This document shows positions 28,261 to 39,427 of a stretch of 64,000 bases of DNA, one piece after another. Location of the stretch: assembly GCA_037975125.1 (NCBI GenBank), contig CM075856.1, positions 5,616,578 through 5,680,577 of the forward strand, in the 5' to 3' direction. This stretch comes from Latrodectus hesperus (lineage: Eukaryota; Arthropoda; Arachnida; Araneae; Theridiidae). The position numbers were made by a program, and so were the translations under genes. The notes below the pieces were generated by a model, which saw nothing but the letters and a program-made list of their open reading frames with translations, did not search any database and had not been told where the DNA came from. Each line of letters opens with the position of its first letter. The stretch's first letter is position 1.

Positions 28261-31200
28261 TCTAATTTTCCCTTATTCATTTCCCTTAGTGAATCATTCG
28301 ATATTAGTTTTTATAAGACCTGCAGTTTCTTTTAACATGTATTTGATTAACAGGGAATTTAATGCTTTATTTTTTAAGCAAAAATTAGTTGTCCCAGGAG
28401 GGATCAAATCTAAGGACAAATAAACACGTATTTAACTTCAGATTATTTTATTTCAATTGAATTCAATCAATCATTCTACAAATGCACGTGTAATATATAA
28501 TTTTTCAGATGAAAGCATTAAAATCTCTAATCTATTGTAATTTTCTTATCACTGATACATTAAATAAATTATCGAGTGAAGTAGGGTCATAAAATATTTG
28601 AGATTTAAACAAATTTGTCCTGAAGATAAAAAAAGGTAATTATAATTTCAAGAATAACATCACAATACTGTTAATGAAGGATCCATAATCTAGGATCAAA
28701 TCCTAAATAAAAACACGAAGGCAAATTTTTGACACGATTCAAAACAACAAAAACTTCCGGACTGCTACACTTCATCGTACCTAAACAACAATACAAGATA
28801 ATAGGAATGTAATCATTATAAAATGCAAATGACACATTTCCATTTGTTATTGTTCTCAGTTTGAATAAGTTGTCGATGCAATTAAAATGGGCTAGTAATT
28901 TATGCAGATATACGGTAATCTGAATGTAAACAATATTGTCAGTGGAAAATGATAGTTGCTAGTAGTATTCTCGTGATTAGGAAGAGACTTGGCTGTACTT
29001 TAAAATGATCCAATCTATTTTCTACTCCAAATTAGTTTAAATGATTGAACCAAGTTAAAAATTACAGTGAATATATATTTTATGAATTGGAGCAGATAAT
29101 TATGAAGAGTAATTAAAAAGCAAATTGCGCTTGCCGTCTGGTGGCGGTTAATTTTAATTCGATTGCAGTTTTTCATTGATGTAAAAAATGTATTCTCTAT
29201 AGATTTGACAGAAAACTGAGTTAAGATTTCCCAAAGTAAACATATTTTGTGAGTGGAAATAAAGAATATTCATTACATTTGTCTTTGTATTTTCTATCTT
29301 TTACTAAAATGATTATTTATTCCTATATATTAGTTTTGTTTACTACTTGTAAAGAAAATAGTGTTTATTAAATAAAACCAGTGGGTTTTTAAGTAAGTTT
29401 ATTATTTATATAATATGTATGTATAAACGGATAAGAAAATATTTTTAAATGAATGATCAAATCCTTTTAAGAGTTATCATACAGGTGAATCCAAAAAAGT
29501 AAGTATATTACGAAACTCCTATCAATAAAGGTATGCTTTTTTTCTATGATACTATAACTTTTACTATATTTATAAAGTAAAATAAACTTAGTCATTAATA
29601 CTTCATGTCTACATTTTGTGCACTTTAAGAGTTAAAGTATAAATCAAATTTGTTCAAATCAACTAGTATTATAATGCAATTTTTTCTCATGAAGATTTTG
29701 GCAAAATATTGTTATTTTATCTAATCAAAGGGGAATTAAATGTTTTAATTTCTGAAAGCTAAAATTAGTCAATATTTTTAGTGCAGTAAAGGAATTAATA
29801 TTTGACCCAAATCTTTGGAATTTAATTTCAATTTCAAATAGAAAAATGATATTGTGAAAAGATAATATGATCACCTTCCCCAAACTTTCTATAAAAGATC
29901 ACAAAACACATTTAAATAATTACACAGTTAAATTTTACAAAAAAATTATTTCTTTCGATTATGATAGCTAAATATTAAAAAAAAATGCAAACAAGATTGA
30001 GTAATTTGAATAGTTTTGGAAGCTCAAAGCCAATATCATTATTATCTCGTAAAAGTTTGTGAAAAAAAATTAATTATACAATTCGTTTCTAAGTAACTTC
30101 ACATGAATTTATATTCTTTATGTTTCATAAGTTGCGACTATAATAAAAAATCTTAAATTTTAAGCGATGAACTCATTATAAAAATTTCACTTTTAAGTGT
30201 CAGTTTATATATGGTTAGTAAAAATAAAAATATATATAAATATTGATATGAAATATTAACGACAGATAAAATTATTAACTCGATGAGTTTACTAAGTACA
30301 TATGTTTTCTTTCATTAATCATAAATATTCTCAAGAGTCAGATTTTATTTTAGTCTGAATATTGAAATAAATGACAATTTAAAATGGAAAAATCAAAAGT
30401 TTAAAATCACAACTTATTACTGGATAATATAGTTTATTATTTCCTGTTAGCACTTAATTTTTCCTTGAAATTATTATACACTTCCTTCTTTTGGCTAATG
30501 CTTTGGTAAAATGAGAATTTGGAGGACGATGTATTAAAGCCGCGATAGCTAGATTTTTTTAAATACTTTTACTGGATAATTTATTCAAATTTTGTTTTTT
30601 TAGCGATAGAAATTAGTGACAAAAATTCTATCTTTAAAAAGTATTTCTATCACTCCATGCATAATGGAATTAAGCTATACTATAGTTATAGGTTTGAAAT
30701 ATATTATATTGTTTATTTTTCATACGGAACAAATATATCACATTAATGATGCCCAGATATAGCAAAAATCAGAGCACTATAACTAACCAGGTATTTAATA
30801 TCTACTTTTTAAAAGGAAAAAAAAAACTTAGTGCAAACATAATAGGAAGTGGGCCTTGATCTCATAGTAGAGAAAAATGTTCTTATGTCTTGATCGTAGA
30901 GAATTCAGTAACTGAATTTGTTGAAGATCGTCGTATTCAGAAAACCAATGAAATTTTTTTCTCTAGGTGTAATGTTCCTTTGTTGTAGATGTTATTCATT
31001 CGGGTTCCATATTTGATATACAAGAATGAAATGCAAAGTTATGCTTAACAGTCGGAAACGTATCGACTTAATTTTAGGTTTTATATGTAATATTCAAATT
31101 CAATGTAACCATTATGAAAATTAATAAAGAATCAAAAAATAGTACTCATAGTATTGAAAGAATTAATAAATATGAGTATTATAAAATATAAAAATAATAA

Positions 31201-31440
31201 AAGTATATTTTCTCAGAAAACAGCTCAGATAATAGTTCAAGTATTAGCTGAACTAACAACAAAAGATATTCATCAATAACGAAATAGTATATGTTAAAGA
31301 AATCTATGAGAAATCAATGGTATATGTGTATATATATATAATAGAATTGTTCATTTAAATAAGTAAAAGATATTTATTTGTTTAATTTCATGACATACAT
31401 CAAATTTGTATGTATACAAATGCTAGTGCTGAAAAGCCAT
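28261..31440. other. AT-rich gene desert
   Basis: No supported gene or repeat with clear ends. A short TA run occurs near 31328-31342. Confidence 0.6.
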
Positions 31441-31449
31441 CTACCAAAG

Positions 31450-31690
31450 TCTATTGAAAATGCATCGCATCCCTCTTTTCAAACTTGCAGTAGATCGTTT
31501 TTACGTGTCGAAGGAAAGAAAACTTAGGAAGTTCATTGACACCACTACAGATGTGCAAAGAAAAATCAGAAACATCTCTTATTTTTCAGTAGTGGTTGTA
31601 TCGAATCGGGGACTAGTCTTCTCCCCCCGAAGTACGAGACTATACCACAAGGCTATGGTGAGAACATAAATTATATAGTTGTGAAGAACA
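31450..31690 (-). mobile_element. Degraded tRNA-derived SINE, family C, minus strand
   Basis: Read on the minus strand from about 31690, ATAGCCTTGTGGTATAGTC resembles an A box region and CCCCGATTCGATACAACC a B box, at tRNA spacing. The following AAGAGATGTTTCTGATTTTT and TAGTGGTGTC resemble the family C body. A plus-strand open frame across it (31454-31669) is a by-product. Confidence 0.5.
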
Positions 31691-31739
31691 TTAGAACACT
31701 AAAAAAGGAAAGATTATTTTGACTTAATGGAAGAATTGC

Positions 31740-31870
31740 TCTCTTTGGAGTTTAAATTTCTGAGTATGGTCATGGCCGCTGTTGAAGAACGGGAGCTATA
31801 TATTATACTTCCGCTTTCTGCAATCTTTTGTTGGAGTAGATGCTCGACGTTTTCATGGACACATTCATTT
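31740..31870. other. Small GC-richer patch
   Basis: Contains ATGGTCATGGCCGCTG and GTAGATGCTCGACG. No open frame, box or border could be supported. Confidence 0.25.
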
Positions 31871-34800
31871 TCATATCAAATTTATATATATTTTATGTTG
31901 TAATCATATAATAATACAAAATATAAAAGAGCTCAATTCAGTGTAGTTTTTTTTTATTTTATTAATAGAATCACTTTTAGTTTTTCTTCCATTGTATTTC
32001 ATGAAGAAATCGTACATTTAAAATTTTAAAATATAAAAATTCTTCGGGGAAACAATTCTGTCCTAATTTAATGCTAAAATTATGATTATTGATAAATCTA
32101 CCGAGATTTATGAATGTCAAATATTGATGTTTTTTATTTACATAGTTATGCTCTTTTATCTACATTAATAACAAATTTTAAGTTAGTAGCAGTTATGAAG
32201 TGTTTTAAGCTGTATTAGCAGCTTAAATTTGTAAATATGTTATTTTTATTATAGGATTTCACAAAATTTCATACAATTACGATGTTCATATTGCCATTAT
32301 TTTCTATAAAATGGCATTTCGAAGAGTTTTTTAAACCTAACTTAAAATTGAATGCAGATTTCTTAACCTTAATACTTTTGTTGGAGGATCGTAGGAAGTA
32401 AGCATAACTGAAGTCGGGTACAATTTTTTATCATATATGGTTCAAACATAAGCGTTTTTCTGTACATGAGCAAAAACTTATACACAAGAAATTATAAAAG
32501 CAAAATATTGGAAGTAAAATTAATAATTCATATTGTGTTCAATAGTTTCTGCAATTATATTTCAAAATTTCATTTTTTTTTGGATGATTCTATCATATAT
32601 TTTTCTCATGAATATCTTTGGGCATAAAATTATAAAAAAGAGACATTACGCTACAGGGAATGTTATTTTACTGAAAAATATTTTTATAAAATACACAGTT
32701 TTTTCTTAGAATTTAAAATTATCTTTCCCAAATACAAAAAAAAAAGTTTATTTACTTCAATAAATCGCATTTCCCTTTCTATTTTGACAAAATTTTGTAA
32801 ACATTTTATCCCAGCTCTGATTAAATTAACGAAAACTAACTTCTTACATTGATTTTATTATTTCCATCAAATTATTTGTTTTGAAAATATTTACAATTTC
32901 CTCAATATTCCACAAATTTTATGAAATAAAGTATTTATGTAAAGAAACTCCAATGTTGATTTTAAATATATGATTAAATACAGAAAAAAAGAAAAAGCTG
33001 TTATTGTAAGCAAATTCAAAGATATTTAAAAAAAATTAATCAATCAACATTATATTGAAAAATTCATTTCCAAAATTGAAACTTCAAAAATCATGTTTTT
33101 TTGCCAAATTTGTTTCTAATGTTATATAATATTAGAAATATTTTGTGATTTCACATTTTTGAGAATTCCAAACGTTATTCTAAAATACCTAAATCCTTAG
33201 GAAATATGCTGAACTCAATGAAAATTATCATTTTAAAATAAGTATTATATTGCTTATAAAAACGAATAATAAAGAAAATAATAAACTTATTTTTTTTACA
33301 TATGAAAGCTATTTAACTATTTTATTTTAATAAAATTATTTATGTATTTAATATTTATTATATTGTTAGAGAGAAGTCATGATATCTTAAGATTTTAATG
33401 ATAAGATTTTTGAGAGTAAAGTTTACACGTAAATCATGTATAATATTTGATCACACACAAATATTCTAAATTTATAATAATAAGATTAGCTAAAGTAATA
33501 AGTACTTATATTATCTAAAACAATCCCAGTAAATGAACGAAGAAATATTTGATAATATTTGTAAGACAGAATAACCTTCTTAAACTCTTAGATTAAGGAC
33601 TTTCATTTGAAGAAATAGCGCAACCTTTTATAATCATTTGTATTCGTTTGTTAAGCAGTATTCAGTTTTAAAAAGTAAGGATAAACCCTATGAATTACAA
33701 ATATGAAGAGTTCAAAGATAAAAACGTGTAATCCACATTCTTAATTTGTTATAAAGAAACATGAAATCACTCTCTAATGCTAATACATCTCAAATGCTAC
33801 AGCAAATATTAAAACTTAAATATTACTTTTATTAGAAAGTAACTTTAATAAAAATGTTTCACAGCTTAAGGTAAGATTTAAAATAATTTGCGTAACTCAC
33901 TGAAAAATTATAATAAGCATTCGTTTCAATTTATCCGAGGGATCAATGTGATAATTTCAGAATTTTCTTAAAATTTGAAATTTTTATTTGTGAATATTTT
34001 GTAAGAGTGTGCTTCATTCAAAACATCAAAACGTAAGTGTAAATCTGTAAGCCTTAAAATAAGCTAATTACTATTTATTGTATTTATAAAGCGACACGGT
34101 GTTCTTTTTATTAAAAATATATTTTGATAAATTTGGCAAAAATTTTTATGTAAGTTCGAAGCATAAATTAGTAAATAGGGTTAAATAATGACACTAAAAA
34201 TAAAAATAATAATTTTTGTCAACTGATATTGAGAAAAATATTGCATTATTTATAGAATGTTATGTAAAAACTGCAAATGTATATAGATACAACGACATAT
34301 GTGTTTCTTTGTATTGATGATGTAAGACGAAAAGATAGTTGAGTAATAACCCATATATAATTTCAGAGATACGTTTAAATGTCTATGCTCTAACAATCTC
34401 TAATTTTTTTTAATTCTCATTCTTTGTTACAGAACATGCATGCTTAAAAGCTATTAGAAGCTGGTCAAAAAGCTACTTCTCATACTTATCTATTCGGTTT
34501 CATTATGAAATTTAGGGAATATTTTTTATTTTTAAAATTGCAACAATAATCGTTGCAATATTAAATGTTTTTTTTATTGAAAAATTTGCTCAAGCAAATG
34601 CAAAAAGACTCAAAAATATTAATGTTCAAAAAATATTTACGCAGCATTAGAGCAACAATCTGACTATGTCATAACATTATAAATAAACTATTATAATATT
34701 TTTTAAAAATATGTGTCCTACAGTAGATACAGAGTTTATTCTTGAAAAAATCGTAAAATGTGGTATGGAAGTTTGTTATTCTTTCATGGATTTCACGAAG

Positions 34801-35080
34801 CTTTTCGAAATAAGATTCTGTTCATGATATTAACATTGTAATACAATTTTCATAGTAATATAGACTGAAAATTCGTATAGTTTTAATCACTGTATAAATA
34901 CTGCGAACTCATAAAAACAAGTTTCATTTCTTTACGAAGGAAGTAATTAAAGGTAATATTCGGTGCTTATTTGAACTTGACCTTTTATTTTCAGTTATAT
35001 ACATAAATCTGAAGTTATATAATATAAAAAGCAACAAATAGATAAAAATACATTAAAATAAAATTCTATCATTATTTTCT
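31871..35080. other. AT-rich region upstream of the GPCR gene
   Basis: No coding sequence is seen. This interval must hold the promoter and any 5' non-coding exon of the receptor gene, but neither could be placed from sequence alone. Confidence 0.5.
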
Positions 35081-35100
35081 TTTCAGATTCATATTTTCAG
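35081..35100 (+). promoter_or_regulatory. Possible 3' splice acceptors of a 5'UTR intron
   Basis: TTATTTTCTTTTCAG ends at 35086 and ATTCATATTTTCAG at 35100. Both have pyrimidine-rich tracts, lie about 270 bp before the receptor ATG, and have no AG-rich break between. They suggest that a non-coding exon upstream is spliced to the coding exon. Inference only. Confidence 0.4.
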
Positions 35101-35362
35101 AACAAGGCTTTCATCTGATTTAGCTCAAATTGTAATTCCCCAATTATTATAATATTCAGGAGTTTCTTGAAAGCTCAGCATTAAAAGCAGTGTGTCATAA
35201 ATTTTTATATAAAATCAGCTATTATATTTAAAATAATAAACCGATATTAAATCACCTTATTAAATAATTATTCAAATTTTGAACACCATGTACTGTTGAA
35301 AATTGCAATTTAAACTTCTTTTGAAGAGTTCTACACATTTTGGAAACATTTTCTTCTTTAAT

Positions 35363-36568
35363 ATGTTTAATGTAAGTTCCAATGATTCCTTAATTGCGCA
35401 GGATCCCAAGATAGAACCAATTATAAACATCCCATATATAAAATTTATGTGCTATATTGTGTATGGTATAATATTCATAACGGGACTGTTCGGGAATGGT
35501 ATTGTGTGCTTTGTTGTAATTCGAAATAAGGTGATGTACACTGTAACAAATATCTTTATCGTTAACCTAGCACTGTCAGATATTTTCTTGTCGATATTTG
35601 CAACCTTTTTCACCCCAATCTATATTTTCATGCAGAAATGGATATTAGGCGCAACCTTATGCCACATAATACCCTACGCTCAAGGAGTCAGTGTTTATAT
35701 TTCGTCTTTTACCCTGACCACCATTGCTGTGGATAGATTCTTTGCCTTAGTTTATCCGTACGTTCCTCGCCTTTCCATTATGTGCAGTCTTCTTATTATT
35801 TTGTTGATTTGGGTCTTGTCAGCACTGTTGACATTACCTTACGGAATATTCATGGTTCTCAAGATAAGTAAAAGAGGCAACTTCTATTGTATGGAAAGTT
35901 GGCCTAATGATCATATTAAAAATACGGTTGTTAGCATAACAACAATCCTTCAATTTCTCGTTCCTTTTTTAGTCATTGCCTTTTGTTACTCCAGGATTTT
36001 TATTAAGCTGAGAGAAAGAGCCAGAAACAAGCCAGGTACTGTCTCTGAGCAGAGAATGAGAGAGGAGGAAATGAGAATTAAGCGAATAAACAAAATGCTG
36101 ATCTCTATGGTCGTAGTATTCGGATTATCATGGTTACCCATTAATATATGCAACATAGTTGCTGATTTCTATCCTTCATCAAAGCACTGGGTGGACATGC
36201 ACAGCTTGTTCATTTTTACTCACATGATTGCCATGTCCTCTGCATGCTATAATCCGATTCTGTACGCTTGGCTTAATGAAAACTTTCAGGAAGAGTTCCG
36301 GTCTTTGATACATTCATTCAAAAGAGCCATGGCATGCCATCGCACTGAGGCAGAAAATATTGAAGAAATTGCAATGGCAGAATTGCAGATGGAAGAACCT
36401 CAACCAGGATGTTCCAGATACCAGGAACCAAATGATTTTGTGGAAATTAATATTCCTACAACCAATGAAGTAATAACTTCTGTCAAATTTCATGCAGAAT
36501 CAGGCACAGTATCAATGCAAAAAGAAGGAGTGCATGAAAAAGAAGAGAAGTATGTTACTGATGTTTAA
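35363..36568 (+). CDS. Neuropeptide Y/F-receptor-like class A GPCR
   Basis: A 401-residue seven-helix receptor, expected in the plasma membrane and to signal through a G protein on binding an amidated neuropeptide. The start is the first in-frame ATG; A at -3 suits initiation. Residues 3-9 hold two N-glycosylation sequons (NVS, NDS). Class A landmarks are N45 in GNGIV (TM1), D73 in LALSD (TM2), C100 (TM3) pairing with C176 (second outer loop), W150 (TM4), P201 (TM5), SWLP at 256-259 (TM6) and NPILY at 297-301 (TM7). The G-protein motif is DRF, not DRY. AMSSACYNPILYAWLNENFQ is typical of NPY/NPF-type receptors. The tail of about 95 residues has C325 as a possible palmitoylation site and ends VTDV. 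The coding region has no intron. The exact ligand (NPF, RYamide or another) is not decided. Confidence 0.9.
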   Translation: MFNVSSNDSLIAQDPKIEPIINIPYIKFMCYIVYGIIFITGLFGNGIVCFVVIRNKVMYTVTNIFIVNLALSDIFLSIFATFFTPIYIFMQKWILGATLCHIIPYAQGVSVYISSFTLTTIAVDRFFALVYPYVPRLSIMCSLLIILLIWVLSALLTLPYGIFMVLKISKRGNFYCMESWPNDHIKNTVVSITTILQFLVPFLVIAFCYSRIFIKLRERARNKPGTVSEQRMREEEMRIKRINKMLISMVVVFGLSWLPINICNIVADFYPSSKHWVDMHSLFIFTHMIAMSSACYNPILYAWLNENFQEEFRSLIHSFKRAMACHRTEAENIEEIAMAELQMEEPQPGCSRYQEPNDFVEINIPTTNEVITSVKFHAESGTVSMQKEGVHEKEEKYVTDV

Positions 36569-36665
36569 AAAAGACCAAGATATATGAAAAGATTTCAGTA
36601 ATTATTTAAGAGTCAAATTTCTATTCTGAGTTCAAAATTACAAATTTTTTCTTATAAATGTTTTA

Positions 36666-36702
36666 AATAAATTTTAAAACAAAGCATAAATATTTAAATA
36701 AA
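36666..36702 (+). terminator. Polyadenylation signals of the GPCR gene
   Basis: AATAAA occurs at 36666-36671 and 36697-36702, about 100-130 bp after the stop codon. In AT-rich DNA this hexamer also arises by chance, so the site actually used is unknown. Confidence 0.45.
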
Positions 36703-37567
36703 GAGATATAATCACTTTACATTTGGCAATTGTTATACAAAAATAACAAAATATTTTCAAAACAAAGTTTTATGAATAAATTGATTATTTATAGTGCGTA
36801 CGTAATGACTTTACATTCTGATTCTAAAGTATTGTAAGATATATGCAGAACCATTTGAAGGAGTATGACAGGAGAAATGTTAGAATGCCTTAATTAAAAA
36901 CATCACCTGTAATCAATAGAATCATAAATAAAAAAGTGTACGGTATAATCTTCAAATTACTTTGGAGAATTATTGAAAATTTAGCCATGTTACAGGAATG
37001 GGGTACCAATTCAATATTGTATTCATTGTTAAATCACTTTTCAAATATAAAATTTACATTATTTACATGTTCAGCTTAAATGTAGAAAAATACATGCAAA
37101 TCCGTTTTAAGTTGCTTAGGACTTTGCTCTTTTTTACGTCATATGTTTTATTACTATGTTATCTAAAATGAGGCATGATGCCACTGAAATACTATGAAGG
37201 AAATGCATTTATTAGAAGGTAGATTAATAAAATGTTTTGACGCAAAACTAATGTTTTCGTACAATGTATTGCTAAATTTTGCGTCATTGAATATTATATA
37301 GCCGTTTTCAGAACTGATTCGTTAAGTTACCAGGTCCAATATTCAGCATTTTAACTACTCGACAAGAACTGTAAACTACTTAAAATAGTAAGATTAAAAG
37401 CAGGTAGTTATCATAATAAAAAACTCTTCATTCTTTAATAATTATATTCTTAATCTATGTGTTTCTTAATTTGAAGCAGCTGCAATTTTTAAATTGATCA
37501 TTATCTAAAAAATATGGATACAAGTATAATTCAATATTTAAAGAAGAATGTCTCACAGCACATTTAT
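36703..37567. other. AT-rich spacer
   Basis: Likely contains the end of the receptor 3'UTR; otherwise nothing recognised. Confidence 0.55.
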
Positions 37568-37893
37568 GATATTCTAAGTTAAAATGATTTATTCCTCACC
37601 AAAACTCTTAAAAGTGATACTCATTGATATGTAACATTTGGCTTATGGTCTTCTAATAACAGTTGTCTGTGTTGTAAAATCAATAAATTTGTCATGTGTA
37701 AAATGCATATGTTTCTGTATTGGTGTATAAGAAAACGCTCATTGGACCCTTTAGAAATTAAATTTAGGATATTCTATGTTAAAGTAGCTTATTCTTCACC
37801 GAAAAACTATAAAAATGATACCCAATATGTGACATTTGGCTCTATTCTTCATTTATGGTCTTTTAAGAACAGTTGTATATGGTTGTAAAATCC

Positions 37894-37906
37894 ATAATTT
37901 TGTCAT
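37894..37906. repeat. SINE target-site duplication, left copy
   Basis: ATAATTTTGTCAT is repeated identically at 38200-38212. Confidence 0.92.
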
Positions 37907-38199
37907 CCGATGTCAAAGTAGTTATCGTTCCTGTCTCCTGAGCTGTGGGTTCCCGGTTCATATCATGGTTTGGGGATGAATAATACTTTCTCTCAGTGTT
38001 TTCTTGTCTTCAGTGATGATGTATGAATGTGGCCCACCGTATAAACGGGTATGTGGTGGTATGGCACGGGTAATGCTACTTTCCTCCGTGACTGGGTTCT
38101 CAGTTGCCCTCTGGGTGTCGACAAATAAGTAGTAGTTTCCGGCCTTGTTGTGCCGAAGTTTGATCACCCAAATGCCCGTCGTTAGTAAAAAAAGTAATA
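37907..38199 (+). mobile_element. tRNA-derived SINE, head A-like with tail Z
   Basis: Perfect 13-bp target-site duplications (ATAATTTTGTCAT at 37894-37906 and 38200-38212) fix the ends. The head is diverged (TGGGTTCCCGGTTCATATC near the B box). The body still matches the SINEs at 953 and 6108 (GATGAATAATACTTTCTCTC, TGTATGAATG, CGTATAAACGGGTA). The 3' part (from about 38080) is a third, different tail containing GACTGGGTTCTCAGTTGCCC and GTAGTAGTTTCCGGCC. The unoccupied site is preserved in the neighbouring duplicate at about 37683. Confidence 0.88.
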
Positions 38200-38554
38200 A
38201 TAATTTTGTCATGTGTGAAGTGCATATGTTTCTGCATTGGTGTATAAGAAAATGCCCATTGGACCCTTTAGAAATACAATAGCACATTAAATGATATATT
38301 TCTATTTACTTTGAACACACGTCATAAAATGATGCAAAGTTCTATTTCTCTCACCTCATAAGGTCTCACTGCGTGGCAAGCAGCTTTCAAGACATCATAA
38401 ATTTCGTATTGCAAGTTCGCAGCTCACAACACTAATAATAATTAAAAATGTCTTAGATTTTTTGCGGCTGGATAAAATAGAGTACGTTCTACTCACTCTC
38501 TTAAATGAGACATTTTATCAATTAAACATATTTCCTTAATAACATATATATATA

Positions 38555-38767
38555 TTGGGTTGTTTGGAAAGAAATTTCGTTTTTCCTCCATGGATCAGCT
38601 TTTTGCTAGTTAAAACCAACCACTTTATGATTGTGGAATCGTGCTACTACCAAAAAGATGGTAAAAGATATTGGATTAGAATGAACAATGTGCCGTGCGA
38701 TACAATATATATTTGCTGCACGTTTTTCATTTTCATGAAAAACGAAATGACTTTCTGAACAACCCTA
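38555..38767. mobile_element. Mariner-like MITE, about 213 bp
   Basis: The ends are imperfect inverted repeats flanked by TATATA. The left reads TTGGGTTGTTTGGAAAGAAA and the right, on the minus strand, TAGGGTTGTTCAGAAAGTCA; both continue ATTTCGTTTTTC. This style of end and the TA context fit mariner elements. No transposase is present: a 67-codon frame inside (38555-38758) does not begin with ATG and shows no domain. It is probably an internally deleted, non-autonomous copy. Confidence 0.8.
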
Positions 38768-39425
38768 TATATATATTTTGATTAAATCCATTAATTCAAA
38801 TTATCAGGAATTTTCCTCTTATTACTTAATTCATATTTTATTAACCATTAAAAATCAATCCTAAAATTAAAGTTCATGCTTACTTCAATTTATTTATTTG
38901 GCTTTTAAATTGCGCAAAATTTACACACATTAATGCACAAAATTATGCAGGGAAATTTTAATTCGGAACTATATATATAAAGTGTATATATTTCGTATAT
39001 ATTTTATATACATGAAATAAAATGCAATTTTCAACATTTGCCTGAGAATCTTGTTTTGTAAAACATATTCTATTGTAAGCAGCATGTGAGTTAAATTTAT
39101 TTGTTAGAAATAGTGGGCCTTTATTAAATTATGAAAATTCATTTTATATAACTGTAAAATTAAAGATCTTGATTTTAGGAAATAGTAATTCTCAAAGTAT
39201 ACTTATCCAGTCCTAAAATTATATTTATTTTGCTCAAATTTATCAGTTAAAGGCTCTGATAAGCATAAGCAAAATGAACTCAAAAACTAAATTCATGTTT
39301 GTCTCATAATTAATCTCATAACTAATATTTTGTTTCCCTAAATCAAGCTCTTTTACTAAATTAATATGTAAAAGTTGTATTATTTGTGTACACTTTTATA
39401 ATTCTTAATTTTAATACATTGATAC
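38768..39425. other. AT-rich spacer
   Basis: Nothing recognised. Confidence 0.6.
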
Positions 39426-39427
39426 TA

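Larger units (their letters stand above)
37568..38275. repeat. 200-bp tandem duplication, second unit split by a SINE
   Basis: Unit 1 starts GATATTCTAAGTTAAAATG at 37568. Unit 2 starts GATATTCTATGTTAAAGTAG at 37768, exactly 200 bp later. Both end in CATTGGACCCTTTAGAAAT. Unit 2 is interrupted at 37907-38199 by a SINE; without the SINE and one copy of its target-site duplication it is about 202 bp. No coding function is seen. Confidence 0.9.

Noticed and set aside
35303..35362. An upstream extension of the receptor frame by 20 codons
   Set aside because: The extension begins with TTG, not ATG. The first in-frame ATG is 35363, which is followed by a normal receptor N terminus with glycosylation sequons.
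38555..38758. A small protein within the mariner-like MITE
   Set aside because: The frame does not begin with ATG, shows no domain and runs from one inverted repeat into the other.
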